Shown: piece by piece, positions 1 through 8,634 of the stretch | How the letters are laid out: each line of letters opens with the position of its first letter | Numbering within the stretch: the stretch's first letter is position 1 | Source: Actinoplanes auranticolor | GTDB taxonomy: Bacteria > Actinomycetota > Actinomycetes > Mycobacteriales > Micromonosporaceae | Length of the DNA: 42,527 nt | Direction of reading: 5' to 3' | Assembly: GCF_018332655.1 (NCBI RefSeq) | Contig: NZ_BOQL01000085.1 | Location: forward strand, 1-42,527 | The notes under the pieces: model-generated | Seen by the model: only the letters and a program-made list of their open reading frames with translations | Databases searched by the model: none | What the model was told of the DNA's origin: nothing | Program-made: the position numbers and the translations under genes

Positions 1-60
1 TTCGGCCGCAGCGGGTTCGGCGGCGGCGGGTTCGGCGGCGGCGGGTTCGGCGGCCGCTGA
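1..60 (+). CDS. 3' end of a truncated gene with a Gly/Phe-rich tail
   Basis: Frame 1 is open from the window edge to a TGA at 58-60 and encodes a tail of repeated FGGGG units ending in FGGR. Every codon in this frame ends in G or C, which fits coding use here better than the Ala-rich frame 2 (open to 175) or the minus-strand PAAAE-type reading. Gly-rich tails with spaced Phe are common at the C-termini of some actinobacterial membrane and envelope proteins, but nothing here identifies the family. The choice of frame is inference. Confidence 0.4.
   Translation, partial: FGRSGFGGGGFGGGGFGGR
1..60. repeat. 15-bp tandem repeat, four units
   Basis: Four 15-bp units start at 1, 16, 31 and 46. The two central units are identical (ttcggcggcggcggg) and the outer ones are degenerate. 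In frame 1 each unit encodes FGGGG or a variant, so the array is probably a protein-level repeat. Confidence 0.7.
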
Positions 61-161
61 AGCTAGCGCTCCGGCAGCCCGCCAGGTCACTGACGGCCAG
101 GCCGGCCGTCGTGCTGCGGCCTGCCGGGCCGCGGCCGAAATCGACACGCGCGAGCAGATTT

Positions 162-237
162 CCGCCGAACTATGAACTGCACGAACGATCCCCGCGCCAT
201 TAGCAAGCCTGAATAGACAACGGCCGAATATGAACTG
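162..237. repeat. Imperfect direct repeat around TATGAACTG
   Basis: The 9-mer TATGAACTG occurs at 171-179 and 229-237, each copy preceded by gccgaa. The two copies are 58 bp apart in the 291-bp non-coding stretch (61-351) upstream of the secreted peptidase gene. They could be a regulator site. I saw nothing else in this stretch apart from a weak ribosome-binding site near 338-346. Confidence 0.4.
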
Positions 238-351
238 GTGACTACCGGCCGGACCAACGGCAATCGGGCGCACACAAAGGTGGCATCGAGTTCCTACGAT
301 CCACCCGACCGCAGCACCCTCGCTGCGGTCACCGTCCGAAAGGCAGTTCGT

Positions 352-2148
352 ATGCCCTCTTCTGCCAGTCGTTTGGCGATCGCCGGAATCACCGGCGTTG
401 TCCTTGCAGCCGGTGCCGTGGTGCCCGCAGCGGCCGCCACCCCGTCCACAGTCGCCCCGGTGTCCGCCGTCCTCTCGGCTACGGCCAAGAAGGCCGCGAC
501 CACGAGCGCCAAGGAACGCAAGCGAGTCGACAGCGTCAAGACGCCCAAGCTGGGTTGGTACAAGTGTTATACGACAGCGGAGTGCGCCACCGTGCGCCTG
601 CCGCTGGACTATGACAAGCCCAAGGGCCCGACGACCGAGATCGCGGTCCTGCGAGTCAAGGCCCGCGACCAGAAACGCAAGATCGGCAGCCTGTTCCTGA
701 ACCCCGGTGGTCCCGGCGGCTCGGGCACGTCCATCGCGCTCAACGCGCCGCTGTTCCTGAGCGACTCGGTGCTCGACCGCTTCGACATCGTCGGCGTCGA
801 CCCGCGAGGCATCGCCAGCAGCGAGAACGTCAAATGCTTCAAGTCCACGAAGGACCAGACCCAGGCGTACGCCGGCCTGAACGTCGCTTTCCCGTACGGC
901 AAGGCGGAGGAGCAGGCGTACATCAAGTCGGCCAAGGCCGTGGCGAAGGGCTGCTCGACGACCGGCAAGAAGATCGCCGGCGCCATGTCGACCGCCGAGG
1001 TCGTGCGGGACATGGACGTGCTGCGTCGTGCCGTGGGCGACAAGAAGCTGACCTACCTGGGCTTCAGCTACGGCACCGCCATCGGCCAGTACTACGCCAA
1101 CATGTTCCCGGACCGCTTCCGCGCGCTGGTCGTCGACGGTGTCATCGACCCGGTGTCGTGGACCGGCACCAGCAAGACGAAGAACCAGATCCAGGACGAG
1201 CGGATGCACTCGGCCGACGGCGCGTACAAGGCGCTGCGCGAGATCCTCAAGCGCTGCGACAAGGCCGGTGAGAAGTACTGCAGCTTCGCGGCCGGTGACC
1301 CGGTCAAGAACTTCGAGACGATCGCGCAGAAGCTGCGGGCGAAGCCGCTCGTCATCACCGACGAGTTCGGCACCTTCACGATCACCTACGCCGACTTCGT
1401 CGGCGGCGTCCTCGGCTCGCTCTACGACATGTACGCGGGCGAGGCCGTCACCGATCTGGCGTCCCAGCTGTGGACGCTGCTGGCCGCGCCTGCCGCGACC
1501 AACGCCGACAAGGCGACCGCTAAGAAGGCGGTCATCGAGCGGATCAAGGAAGCCCGCGACCGCAGGCCGGCTCGCGACTTCCCGTACAACAACGACTTCG
1601 AAGCCTTCAGCGGCGTGATGTGCACCGACGGTCTGCACCCGAAGGACGCGGCCTCCTGGCCGGCGGCGACGGCCAAGGCTGACAAGCGCGCTCCGTATTT
1701 CGGCCGCGCCTGGGCCTGGGGCAGCGTGCAGTGTGCCCGTAACTCGTGGACCGTCCGGGACGAGGACGCCTACACCGGCCCGTTCAACCGTCGCTCGGCG
1801 GCGCCGGTGCTGGTTGTCGGCAACTACTGGGACCCGGCCACGAATTACCAGGAGGCTGTCTCCTCGGCCAAGCTCCTGCCGAACAGCCGCCTGCTGTCCA
1901 GCACGAACTGGGGTCACACCGCCTACGGCACCTCGGCGTGCGCGACCACCGCGATCGACAACTACCTGCTCAAAGCCACGCTGCCCGCCAAGGGCAAGGT
2001 GTGTCAGGGTGACGTCCAGCCGTTCACCGAGCCGCTGGTGAGCCCGGACAAGCCCGAGGAGATGTCGACGATGCGCGCGGACCAGTCCAAGCAGCTGCCG
2101 CCGGTCGACGACCTGATTCCGGCGTCGGTTCTCAACGGCACCAGGTAA
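352..2148 (+). CDS. Secreted alpha/beta-hydrolase, TAP/SlpD-type peptidase
   Basis: The protein has 598 residues from ATG 352, which has a gaaaggcag-like ribosome-binding site. Upstream in-frame codons are possible but would bury the signal peptide. Residues 1-30 form an export signal with a long Ala/Val core ending in a run of alanines. The oxyanion-loop motif NPGGPGGSG lies near residue 115, the nucleophile elbow is GFSYG (Ser239), and the C-terminal TAP-like domain carries the probable acid in YWDPAT and the histidine in WGHTAYG. This is the plan of Streptomyces tripeptidyl aminopeptidases and SlpD/SlpE: serine exopeptidases acting outside the cell on short peptides. The substrate is not predictable. 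The gene stands alone and converges with the next gene across a strong hairpin. Confidence 0.88.
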   Translation: MPSSASRLAIAGITGVVLAAGAVVPAAAATPSTVAPVSAVLSATAKKAATTSAKERKRVDSVKTPKLGWYKCYTTAECATVRLPLDYDKPKGPTTEIAVLRVKARDQKRKIGSLFLNPGGPGGSGTSIALNAPLFLSDSVLDRFDIVGVDPRGIASSENVKCFKSTKDQTQAYAGLNVAFPYGKAEEQAYIKSAKAVAKGCSTTGKKIAGAMSTAEVVRDMDVLRRAVGDKKLTYLGFSYGTAIGQYYANMFPDRFRALVVDGVIDPVSWTGTSKTKNQIQDERMHSADGAYKALREILKRCDKAGEKYCSFAAGDPVKNFETIAQKLRAKPLVITDEFGTFTITYADFVGGVLGSLYDMYAGEAVTDLASQLWTLLAAPAATNADKATAKKAVIERIKEARDRRPARDFPYNNDFEAFSGVMCTDGLHPKDAASWPAATAKADKRAPYFGRAWAWGSVQCARNSWTVRDEDAYTGPFNRRSAAPVLVVGNYWDPATNYQEAVSSAKLLPNSRLLSSTNWGHTAYGTSACATTAIDNYLLKATLPAKGKVCQGDVQPFTEPLVSPDKPEEMSTMRADQSKQLPPVDDLIPASVLNGTR

Positions 2149-2155
2149 TACCGCA

Positions 2156-2212
2156 GCGGCGCTGCCGCCGGCTGCCGGCTCTTCGGAGCTGCCAGCCGAC
2201 CGGCAGCGCCGC
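2156..2212. terminator. Strong hairpin between convergent genes
   Basis: Perfect 12-bp arms (GCGGCGCTGCCG at 2156-2167, its complement at 2201-2212) enclose a further imperfect stem with a ttcg loop. There is no T-tract. The hairpin begins 8 bp after the peptidase stop and precedes the convergent membrane-protein gene, so it probably serves as a bidirectional terminator. Confidence 0.75.
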
Positions 2213-2236
2213 ACCGCGGCCATCATCACGGACCTC

Positions 2237-3598
2237 CTACCAGCTCGTGAGAAGCAAGTGATTGACCAGGAGCGCCGTCAAGGCCTGCACGACGAGCCAG
2301 CCACGGCGACTCCGCAGCGGCAGTAGCGCAGCACCGGCGGCGAACCAGACCGCGAAGGGCAGCCAGATCCGCTCGACCTCGGCCTTACTGAGCCCTGACA
2401 AGTCAGCGGCGACGACGGCCACCAGAGCAGCGATCGGAAGCAGCCGCTCCGCAGTGACCGGCCGAGCGAGGACCGCACGCCGCAGGATGGGTGCCACCGC
2501 CAGGCCCGCCGAAGCCGACAGCGCCGCGAGATTCGCCCAGACCCAGTAGCCGTACGAGCGGTCGCTCGCCACACCCTGGTAGTACCTCTCCACCACAAGG
2601 TGGTAGCCGTCCCACCACCAGAAGCCGGATGCGGTGAAGAGAGCGACGACCACCCCACCGCCGAGCGCCGCGAGAACAAGCGGCCGCCAACGGCGGGCCA
2701 GGAAGACGACAGCCAGCACGATCGGGGCCAGCAGCGCGAGACCGTACGAAAGATAGAGCGCGAACGCCAGCAGAACGCCACCGATGAACGCGGCCACCGG
2801 CGCGCGCCGGGTCAGCCCCCGCGCCAGCAGCATCACTCCCACCGCGGCCACCCCGGCGAACAAACCGTCGGCGGAGGCGCCCACCCACACCGCTCCCGGA
2901 AACAACACGGCGAACGGCACAGCGGCCCGGGCGGCCTCCGTGGCCTCGGAATGCCTGACGGCGGCCAATAGACGCACTGTTTCCGGCACTGCCACCGCCG
3001 CGGCCGCACCGACCAGCACGCAAACGACGGCTGCCCATCCCCCGCCGCCGAGCCCGATGCGGTCCAGCCCGACGAAGACGAGAAGCGCGCCCGGCGGATG
3101 TCCCGAGACGTGGGTGGTCCAGGATTCCGGCTGGAAGTCGAGGATCCGAGCCGCGAACCCCCGCACCATCTCCGATACGTCAGTGACACCGGACACCTCG
3201 TGCAGATACTCCGGCTCGGTGGTGAGGCGACCCGCGAGCCCTCGCTGCCAGCCGTCCACGAGCGCCAGACTCAGCGTCCAGGCGACCGCCGTGCCGTACG
3301 CCGCAGCGAGCAGAGAACGCCACGACAACCGTGCAGCCAGCGCCTGCCCGTGCCACACGACGAGGCCGGCGACCGTCAGCGCCAACGGCGTCCCCGGGCC
3401 CAGGTGTGGCAACCAGTGGGCGTAGAAGGGCGCGGCGCTCGCCTGCACCGGACGACCCGCCAGATACAGCAGGCCGCCTACCAGGGCCGCGACGCCGATC
3501 AGAGCCAGAGCCACCAGAGCCGCTACGATGTCCGCCCGCGAAGCGCTGGACAGCCACCCTCGCGCGCGGGATACCCGGATGCGCTGCAGGGTCATCAC
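2237..3598 (-). CDS. Polytopic membrane protein, GT-C glycosyltransferase-like
   Basis: The protein has about 453 residues and roughly ten hydrophobic segments. A soluble loop near residues 125-175 contains SGHPPGA, a motif I associate with actinobacterial GT-C-like membrane proteins that use polyprenyl-phosphate sugars; a catalytic Asp is not obvious. The start is GTG 3598 (GTGA overlap with the epimerase stop) or the adjacent ATG 3595. Translational coupling to the sugar-nucleotide epimerase and divergence from a dolichyl-phosphate-mannose-synthase-like GT2 suggest a role in transferring a sugar to an envelope acceptor. That role is inference; the reliable call is an integral membrane protein. 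Confidence 0.75.
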   Translation of the reverse strand: MMTLQRIRVSRARGWLSSASRADIVAALVALALIGVAALVGGLLYLAGRPVQASAAPFYAHWLPHLGPGTPLALTVAGLVVWHGQALAARLSWRSLLAAAYGTAVAWTLSLALVDGWQRGLAGRLTTEPEYLHEVSGVTDVSEMVRGFAARILDFQPESWTTHVSGHPPGALLVFVGLDRIGLGGGGWAAVVCVLVGAAAAVAVPETVRLLAAVRHSEATEAARAAVPFAVLFPGAVWVGASADGLFAGVAAVGVMLLARGLTRRAPVAAFIGGVLLAFALYLSYGLALLAPIVLAVVFLARRWRPLVLAALGGGVVVALFTASGFWWWDGYHLVVERYYQGVASDRSYGYWVWANLAALSASAGLAVAPILRRAVLARPVTAERLLPIAALVAVVAADLSGLSKAEVERIWLPFAVWFAAGAALLPLRSRRGWLVVQALTALLVNHLLLTSW

Positions 3599-4641
3599 GC
3601 CCGCAACTCCGCGGCGGCGAAGTCAGCCATCCCGGTCCGCAGGTCGATTCCGGCGGAGAAGCCCAGCTCCCTGGCTGCCCGGTCGGGAGACGCGACGACG
3701 TGCCGGACGTCGCCGAGCCGAAACTCCCCGGTCACCACCGGGGCGGGACCGGCCATCACGTCGGCCAACGCCCGCGCCATGTCTCCCACCGTCGCCGGTC
3801 GCCCGGACGCGATGTTGTACGCCGAGAAGCCCGGGGTCCCGGTCGCTTCGAGAGCCGCCACGTTGGCCCGGGCCACGTCGGTGACGTGCACGAAGTCGCG
3901 GCGCTGTCTGCCGTCCTCGAAGACCCGCGGTGCGCGGCCGGCCTCCAGGGCCGAGCGGAAGATCGCTGCCACTCCGCTGTAGGGGGTGTCGCGGGGCATT
4001 CCCGGCCCGTACACGTTGTGGTAGCGCAACGCGACCACCGAACCGCCGCTCTGCCGCGCCCAGGCCGCTGAGAGGTGCTCCTGGGCGAGCTTGGTCGCCG
4101 CGTACACACTGCGTGGCTCGAGTCTCGCGTCCTCGCCGATGGTGACCGGGACCAGCGGAACCCGGCACACGGGGCACGGCGGCTCGAACTGGCCGGCCTC
4201 GAGATCCACGGTGGTGCGTACCGGCGGGCGCTGCGGCCCGTGATCCGGGCAGGCGTACGAGCCCTCGCCGTAGACGACCATGGAGCTGGCCAGCACGAGG
4301 CGACGCACCTGCGCCTGCGCCATCTCGGCAAGCAAGACGGCGGTGGCGAGGTCGTTGCTGCCGACGTAGTCCGGGAGGTCCGCGAGGTCCACGCCCATGC
4401 CGACCATGGCAGCCTGATGCACGACGACGTCCACGCCTCGAAGCGCATCGACGACGGCGTCGCGGTCGCGGAGATCCGCGATCCGGACGGTGGCCCCCGC
4501 AACGGTCGCCGGTAGTGGCTCCCGGTGCGCCGCGGGATGGCCGCTGTCCAGGATGGTCACCGAGTGGCCCGCCGCGAGCAGCGCAGCGGTCACGTGGGTT
4601 CCGATGAAGCCGGCGCCGCCGGTCACAAGCACATGGGTCAC
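3595..4641 (-). CDS. NAD-dependent sugar-nucleotide epimerase/dehydratase
   Basis: Extended short-chain dehydrogenase of 348 residues. The N-terminus MTHVLVTGGAGFIG holds the GxxGxxG NAD-binding turn, and the catalytic pair is in SVYAATK (Tyr and Lys of YxxxK). Between the Ser/Val strand and the YxxxK helix lies an insertion of about 45 residues with ACPDHG and PPCPVCRVPL, a possible zinc or structural Cys cluster like that seen in some dTDP-rhamnose 4-epimerase-like proteins. GTG 4641 is preferred over GTG 4650 because TAACGT (4654-4649) lies exactly 7 nt before it, as in other leaderless genes here. The substrate is not determined. It is the first gene of a two-gene leftward operon with the GT-C-like protein. 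Confidence 0.85.
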   Translation of the reverse strand: MTHVLVTGGAGFIGTHVTAALLAAGHSVTILDSGHPAAHREPLPATVAGATVRIADLRDRDAVVDALRGVDVVVHQAAMVGMGVDLADLPDYVGSNDLATAVLLAEMAQAQVRRLVLASSMVVYGEGSYACPDHGPQRPPVRTTVDLEAGQFEPPCPVCRVPLVPVTIGEDARLEPRSVYAATKLAQEHLSAAWARQSGGSVVALRYHNVYGPGMPRDTPYSGVAAIFRSALEAGRAPRVFEDGRQRRDFVHVTDVARANVAALEATGTPGFSAYNIASGRPATVGDMARALADVMAGPAPVVTGEFRLGDVRHVVASPDRAARELGFSAGIDLRTGMADFAAAELRA

Positions 4642-4773
4642 GGCGGCCACGTTAGGCCCGCGCGACGGGCTGCGGGGTGGTTCGGCCCGAGGCGTCAGCG
4701 GTTCGTAAGAACTGCCCTGGACGTCACGATCTCGTAAGGGTTTCCGCAGCTCTTCCCTCGCTAGTTTGCGGAC
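4642..4773. promoter_or_regulatory. Divergent leaderless promoters with two CGTAAG boxes
   Basis: For the rightward gene, TAGTTT (4762-4767) sits 6 nt before ATG 4774. For the leftward gene, TAACGT (4654-4649, minus) sits 7 nt before GTG 4641. Two CGTAAG copies (4704-4709 and 4733-4738, 29 bp apart) lie between them, the right one at about -41 to -36 of the rightward start. A third copy lies upstream of the response-regulator gene (8635), so these are candidate sites for that OmpR-type regulator. Confidence 0.55.
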
Positions 4774-5433
4774 ATGACCGATGTGGTGCTGCCCTGCCTG
4801 AACGAAGCGCCCGCCCTGCCGTGGCTGCTCACCCGGCTACCTCCGGGCTACCGGGCGATCGTCGCCGACAACGGCTCGACGGATGGTTCGGCGGATGTCG
4901 CACGCGCCCATGGCGCCGAGGTGGTCTCCGTCCCCGAGCCCGGTTACGGCGCCGCCGTGCACGCCGGGCTCCTGGCAACGGACCCGGCCGACGGGGTCGT
5001 CTGCATGCTGGATGCCGACGGCTCGTTCGATCCCGCCGACCTGCCCCGGCTGGCCGACCCTGTCCGTGCGGGCACCGCGGAGCTGGTCGTCGGCCGACGT
5101 CGGCCGACGACCCGGAACGCGTGGCCGGCGCACGCCCGGCTCGGCAACGCCGTCCTGTCACATCGCCTGCGCCGCACCACCGGGTTGGCCGTGCACGACA
5201 TCGGTCCGGTTCGTGCCGCGCGCAGAGCCGATCTGCTGGCGCTCGGCTTGCGTGACCGCCGTTTCGGCTACCCCCTCGAGCTGCTGATCGCGGCGGGCCG
5301 GGCCGGCTGGCGCGTCGTCGAGATCGACATCGCCTACCACCCGCGCGCCGCGGGCACCCGGTCCAAGGTCACCGGGACCGTCCGGGGCACCGCACGCGCG
5401 ATCCGGGACATGAGTGCGGTGCTGGCCCGATGA
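4774..5433 (+). CDS. Family 2 glycosyltransferase (dolichyl-phosphate mannose synthase-like)
   Basis: Compact GT-A protein of 219 residues. VVLPCLNEAPALP opens the nucleotide-binding fold, ADNGSTDGS follows, and MLDADGSFDP carries the metal-binding DxD. There is no C-terminal membrane domain, so it is probably cytosolic or peripheral, moving a sugar from a nucleotide onto a lipid phosphate. The donor and acceptor are unknown. ATG 4774 is probably leaderless. The gene starts a rightward operon and its stop overlaps the next start (ATGA, 5430-5433). Its divergence from a membrane GT-C-like gene fits a pair in which this enzyme makes the lipid-linked sugar and the membrane protein uses it (inference). 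Confidence 0.85.
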   Translation: MTDVVLPCLNEAPALPWLLTRLPPGYRAIVADNGSTDGSADVARAHGAEVVSVPEPGYGAAVHAGLLATDPADGVVCMLDADGSFDPADLPRLADPVRAGTAELVVGRRRPTTRNAWPAHARLGNAVLSHRLRRTTGLAVHDIGPVRAARRADLLALGLRDRRFGYPLELLIAAGRAGWRVVEIDIAYHPRAAGTRSKVTGTVRGTARAIRDMSAVLAR

Positions 5434-6044
5434 CCCGGATTCTCGTCCTGGCGAAGACACCTGTTCCCGGCCGGGTGAAGACGCGACTCTGCCCGCCATG
5501 GACGCACGAGCAGGCCGCCGCAGTGGCAGCAGCCGCACTGAACGACACGCTGGAGACCGTGGGCGCGGGAGTGCTGGTGGTGGACGGCGACCACCCCGCA
5601 CCAACCGGCTGGGACCGGATCGCCCAGCGTGGTGATCAGCTACCGTCCCGGCTGGCCAACGCCTTCGCCGACGCCGGAGCGGGTCCCGCGGTGCTGATCG
5701 GCATGGATACCCCGCAAGTGACGCGCGGCCTGCTCGCCGATGCCGCCGCACGGCTCGCGAATGTGGACGCCGTGCTGGGCCGGGCCGAGGACGGCGGGTG
5801 GTGGGCACTCGGGTTGCGTGACCCCGCCCATGCCGCGATGCTGCGCGCGATTCCCACCTCGCGTGCTGACACCGGCGCCCGCACGCTTCGGGCGCTTCAA
5901 GACCTGGGCCTGCGCGTGGGTCTCCTGCCGGTCCTCCGCGACGTCGACACAGTCGGGGATGCCCGGGCGGTCGCTGCTCTGTGCCCCGATGAGAGTCAGT
6001 TCCGGCGTGTCGTGACCACGCTTGATGCAGGGGTGCCGGCATGA
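5430..6044 (+). CDS. TIGR04282/DUF2064 GT-A-fold transferase
   Basis: The protein has 204 residues. ILVLAKTPVPGRVKTRL is the family signature of DUF2064/TIGR04282, followed by LIGMDTPQV (a DxD-like site) and EDGGWWALGL. These are GT-A-fold proteins related to nucleotidylyl and sugar transferases; some members are linked to arsenosugar synthesis, but for actinobacterial ones the reaction is unknown to me. It is coupled by 4-bp overlaps to the GT2 gene before it and the methyltransferase after it, so the three proteins are probably needed in fixed proportion. Confidence 0.85.
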   Translation: MTRILVLAKTPVPGRVKTRLCPPWTHEQAAAVAAAALNDTLETVGAGVLVVDGDHPAPTGWDRIAQRGDQLPSRLANAFADAGAGPAVLIGMDTPQVTRGLLADAAARLANVDAVLGRAEDGGWWALGLRDPAHAAMLRAIPTSRADTGARTLRALQDLGLRVGLLPVLRDVDTVGDARAVAALCPDESQFRRVVTTLDAGVPA

Positions 6045-6709
6045 CCACCACGACCGTTGCCGGCCTCGGGATCCTTGATGTCTACGAGGAGGCGTTGCGC
6101 CGAGCCGAGGCCGGCGAGAGTGCCGAGCTCGTCCTGCGCAGCCCGCACGGCACCGAGCGGATCATCGACGCGGCGTCCTGGTGCCGGGCCCGCATCCCCG
6201 GCGATTCCGGCCTGCTCAGGCGCTGTTCCGGCCCGACACTCGACATCGGCTGCGGCCCCGGCCGCCTGATCAACGCACTGAACCGCTGGGGTTGTCCCGC
6301 TCTCGGCGTCGACATCAGCGCTACCGCTGTTCGCATCGCTCGGGCGCGGGGAGCGACAGTCCTGCGGCGAGACGTCTTCGGGCAGCTGCCGGGACACGGC
6401 CGCTGGCGACATCTGCTGCTGGCCGACGGAAACATCGGTATCGGGGGTGATCCGGTGACGCTGCTACGCCGCTGCCGGGAGCTGCTCGGCGCCGATGGGC
6501 GCCTGCATGCCGAGCTCTCGGCCGCTGGCACTCGCAGCTGGGCCGGCGCGGCGAGCATCCGCGCCGCCGGCGACCCGGCTGCCGCGACGTTCCGATGGGC
6601 GGAAGTGGCGCCGGAAGATCTGGCTGCCCTCGCCGAAGTCTCCGCGCTGCGGGTGACTGAGACCTGGAGGGAGGCAGGACGATGGTTCGCGACCCTCGCC
6701 CCGGTCTGA
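6041..6709 (+). CDS. Class I SAM-dependent methyltransferase
   Basis: The protein has 222 residues. Motif I is TLDIGCGPGRL near residue 70, followed by GVDISATAV (acidic residue binding the ribose of SAM). LLLADGNIGIGGDP corresponds to motif IV. It is a small soluble Rossmann-fold enzyme with no membrane segment; its substrate cannot be read from sequence. Its place between two sugar transferases and a molybdoenzyme suggests methylation of the product or intermediate of this cluster. The molybdoenzyme start at 6682 lies inside its last codons. Confidence 0.85.
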   Translation: MTTTTVAGLGILDVYEEALRRAEAGESAELVLRSPHGTERIIDAASWCRARIPGDSGLLRRCSGPTLDIGCGPGRLINALNRWGCPALGVDISATAVRIARARGATVLRRDVFGQLPGHGRWRHLLLADGNIGIGGDPVTLLRRCRELLGADGRLHAELSAAGTRSWAGAASIRAAGDPAAATFRWAEVAPEDLAALAEVSALRVTETWREAGRWFATLAPV

Positions 6710-7905
6710 CCTCGATGCGACTGCCCAATCTGCTCCGGCAGCCACTCCCTTCGCCTCCGGAGGTGCTACGCCGCGGCCCGTTGCAGGAAGGTGCGTTCCC
6801 CTCACCCCTGAGGTCGACGCGACTGACCAGTCAGCTCGGGATCGCCCTCGCGGTCGCCTTCACCATCTGCTTCCTGACCGGGCTGATCAGCCACTTCATC
6901 CAGCACCCACCGTCCTGGTTCTGGTGGCCGTCACGCCCCGTCGGGCTGTACAGGTTCACTCAGGGTCTGCACGTGATCACCGGGCTGGCGTCCATCCCCC
7001 TGCTGGGAGCGAAGCTCTGGTCCGTCTACCCCCGGCTCTTCGAGTGGCCACCAGCTCGGAGCATCGCGCACGCCATCGAGCGCGGAAGTATCGCGGTCCT
7101 CGTCGCTTCTGCTCTGTTCCAGCTGATCGGCGGTGTGCTCAACATCGCCCACTGGTACGGACCCCTGCCGTTCTTCTTCACGACCGGCCACTACTGGGTG
7201 GCGTGGCTGACCGTCGGTGCGCTGCTGGTGCACATCGGCGTCAAGCTTCCGGTCGTCCGTGAGGCCTTCGCCCGGCCCGTTCCCGACGTACGTGGTCGAG
7301 GACTCAGCCGGCGGGGACTGCTCGGCACAGTCGGTGCCGCGGCCGGCGTGATCACCATCGCTACGGCGGGACAAACCGTTCCCCCGCTGGCGTCGGTCTC
7401 CGTGCTGGCGCCGCGACGGCCCACGTCCGGCCCTCAGCACCTTCCGGTCAACAAGACGGCGGCCGGTGCCGGCGTACGGGACCGTGCCCTGGACCCGGCG
7501 TATCGACTGGTGGTCGCGGGTCCGACCGGCGAAGTCAGCCTCTCCCTGGACGACCTCGCGGCGCTGGCACAGCACACAGCCGTCCTGCCGATCGCGTGCG
7601 TGGAGGGCTGGAGCGCAACGGGCACCTGGACCGGAGTACGGCTCCGGGATCTCATGGCCCTCACCGGCGGCGATCCGGATACCGCATCCGCCGAGGTGGA
7701 GTCGCTGGAGCAGGGCGGCCGGTACCGGACGTCGATCGTCGCGTCTCCGCACGTGCGGGACCCCTGGACCCTGATCGCGCTACGGCTCAACGGTGCCCCA
7801 CTGCATCTCGACCACGGATATCCGGCGAGGCTCATCGCCCCGAACCGACCCGGGGTGCTGCAGACCAAATGGATCGCCCGGATCACCGTTCGGGAGGCGT
7901 CATGA
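6682..7905 (+). CDS. Membrane-anchored sulfite-oxidase-type molybdopterin oxidoreductase
   Basis: The protein has 407 residues. The first part (about 45-200) has four hydrophobic segments with histidines (for example GLHVITG, TTGHYW, LLVHIGVK), resembling a cytochrome b561 or YedZ-like heme domain. After an SRRGLLGTVG signal-like segment follows a molybdopterin domain with IACVEGWSATGTWTG, whose Cys is the expected molybdenum ligand, and a closing LQTKWIARI as in sulfite-oxidase/YedY proteins. The catalytic domain probably faces outside. ATG 6682 follows a good site (ggaggcagg) and overlaps the methyltransferase by 28 bp; ATG 6715 is the alternative. Fusion of heme membrane domain and Mo domain resembles MsrQ plus MsrP in one chain. 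The physiological substrate is unknown. Confidence 0.85.
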   Translation: MVRDPRPGLTSMRLPNLLRQPLPSPPEVLRRGPLQEGAFPSPLRSTRLTSQLGIALAVAFTICFLTGLISHFIQHPPSWFWWPSRPVGLYRFTQGLHVITGLASIPLLGAKLWSVYPRLFEWPPARSIAHAIERGSIAVLVASALFQLIGGVLNIAHWYGPLPFFFTTGHYWVAWLTVGALLVHIGVKLPVVREAFARPVPDVRGRGLSRRGLLGTVGAAAGVITIATAGQTVPPLASVSVLAPRRPTSGPQHLPVNKTAAGAGVRDRALDPAYRLVVAGPTGEVSLSLDDLAALAQHTAVLPIACVEGWSATGTWTGVRLRDLMALTGGDPDTASAEVESLEQGGRYRTSIVASPHVRDPWTLIALRLNGAPLHLDHGYPARLIAPNRPGVLQTKWIARITVREAS

Positions 7906-8501
7906 GGGGCGCGCTGATCGCGGTGGGCGCCATCCTGATGGGGTACGCGCTGCTCGGTGCGGTTACAGATCCGGATCTCAAGCCCGGCGGCGTCCTGCTC
8001 TTCCTGGCTGCGGTTCTCGTGGCGCACGACGCTGTCCTCCTGCCGGTAACGATGGCCGGAGGCGCGCTCCTCGGGCGGTTCGCCCCGCGCTGGGCCCTGC
8101 CCAGCATCCGGGCGGCGGGGATCGTCAGCGTCGCCGTGGGGGTGGTGAGTCTCCCGCTCGTGCTCGGCTACGGCCGGTCCGCCGACAACCCGTCGATCCT
8201 CCCCCTCGCCTATGGTCGGGGTCTGCTCCTGGTCCTTGCCACGACATGGGCCGCCGCGCTTGCCGCCGCGGTGCTCGTGCGCCGCCGCGCCGAGCCCACC
8301 GCGGACTCACCCGCGCTCAGGTCGAAGCCGGCCGAAAGCTCGCGTCCGCTGCCAGCCCCATCGACGGAAAAGCAGCCACGCCCATCGACGGGAGCGATGC
8401 CACCCCCGTCGACGGAAGAACAGCCACGCCCATCGACGGGAGGGACGCCACCCCCGTCGACGGAAGAACAGCCACCCTCATCGAGGGAGGGACAGCGATG
8501 A
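7902..8501 (+). CDS. Small membrane protein with a repetitive Pro/Ser/Thr tail
   Basis: The protein has 199 residues, starting at an ATG that overlaps the molybdoenzyme stop (ATGA). There are four hydrophobic segments (about 3-22, 28-50, 62-85 and 100-130) and then a cytosolic or external tail from residue 133. The tail has repeats of PSTEEQPRPSTGGTPP type. No known enzyme motif is visible. It is coupled to the molybdoenzyme and may be an accessory subunit. The tail is unlike its neighbours in composition and is encoded by a tandem DNA repeat, so its length probably varies between strains. Confidence 0.75.
   Translation: MRGALIAVGAILMGYALLGAVTDPDLKPGGVLLFLAAVLVAHDAVLLPVTMAGGALLGRFAPRWALPSIRAAGIVSVAVGVVSLPLVLGYGRSADNPSILPLAYGRGLLLVLATTWAAALAAAVLVRRRAEPTADSPALRSKPAESSRPLPAPSTEKQPRPSTGAMPPPSTEEQPRPSTGGTPPPSTEEQPPSSREGQR
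8357..8486. repeat. 48-bp tandem repeat in the membrane-protein tail
   Basis: About two and a half units of 48 bp are each made of two 24-bp halves built on catcgacgg or cgtcgacgg. They encode PSTEKQPRPSTGAMPP, PSTEEQPRPSTGGTPP and a shortened third unit. Near identity at DNA level indicates recent expansion by slippage or recombination. Confidence 0.85.
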
Positions 8502-8634
8502 CTGACGCCGACCGCGAGCGATCCCGCCTCCCGGCAAATCGGACGCGGACCGGAAGGGGCATCGTGACCGGCTCCCACGCCGAGCCGGCTCAACCCCTGC
8601 GGCCACAGCCACGACCGGCATCCCGCGGCAACAC

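Noticed and set aside
8357..8486. CRISPR-like regular repeats
   Set aside because: Units are contiguous without unique spacers and are in frame within a coding sequence.
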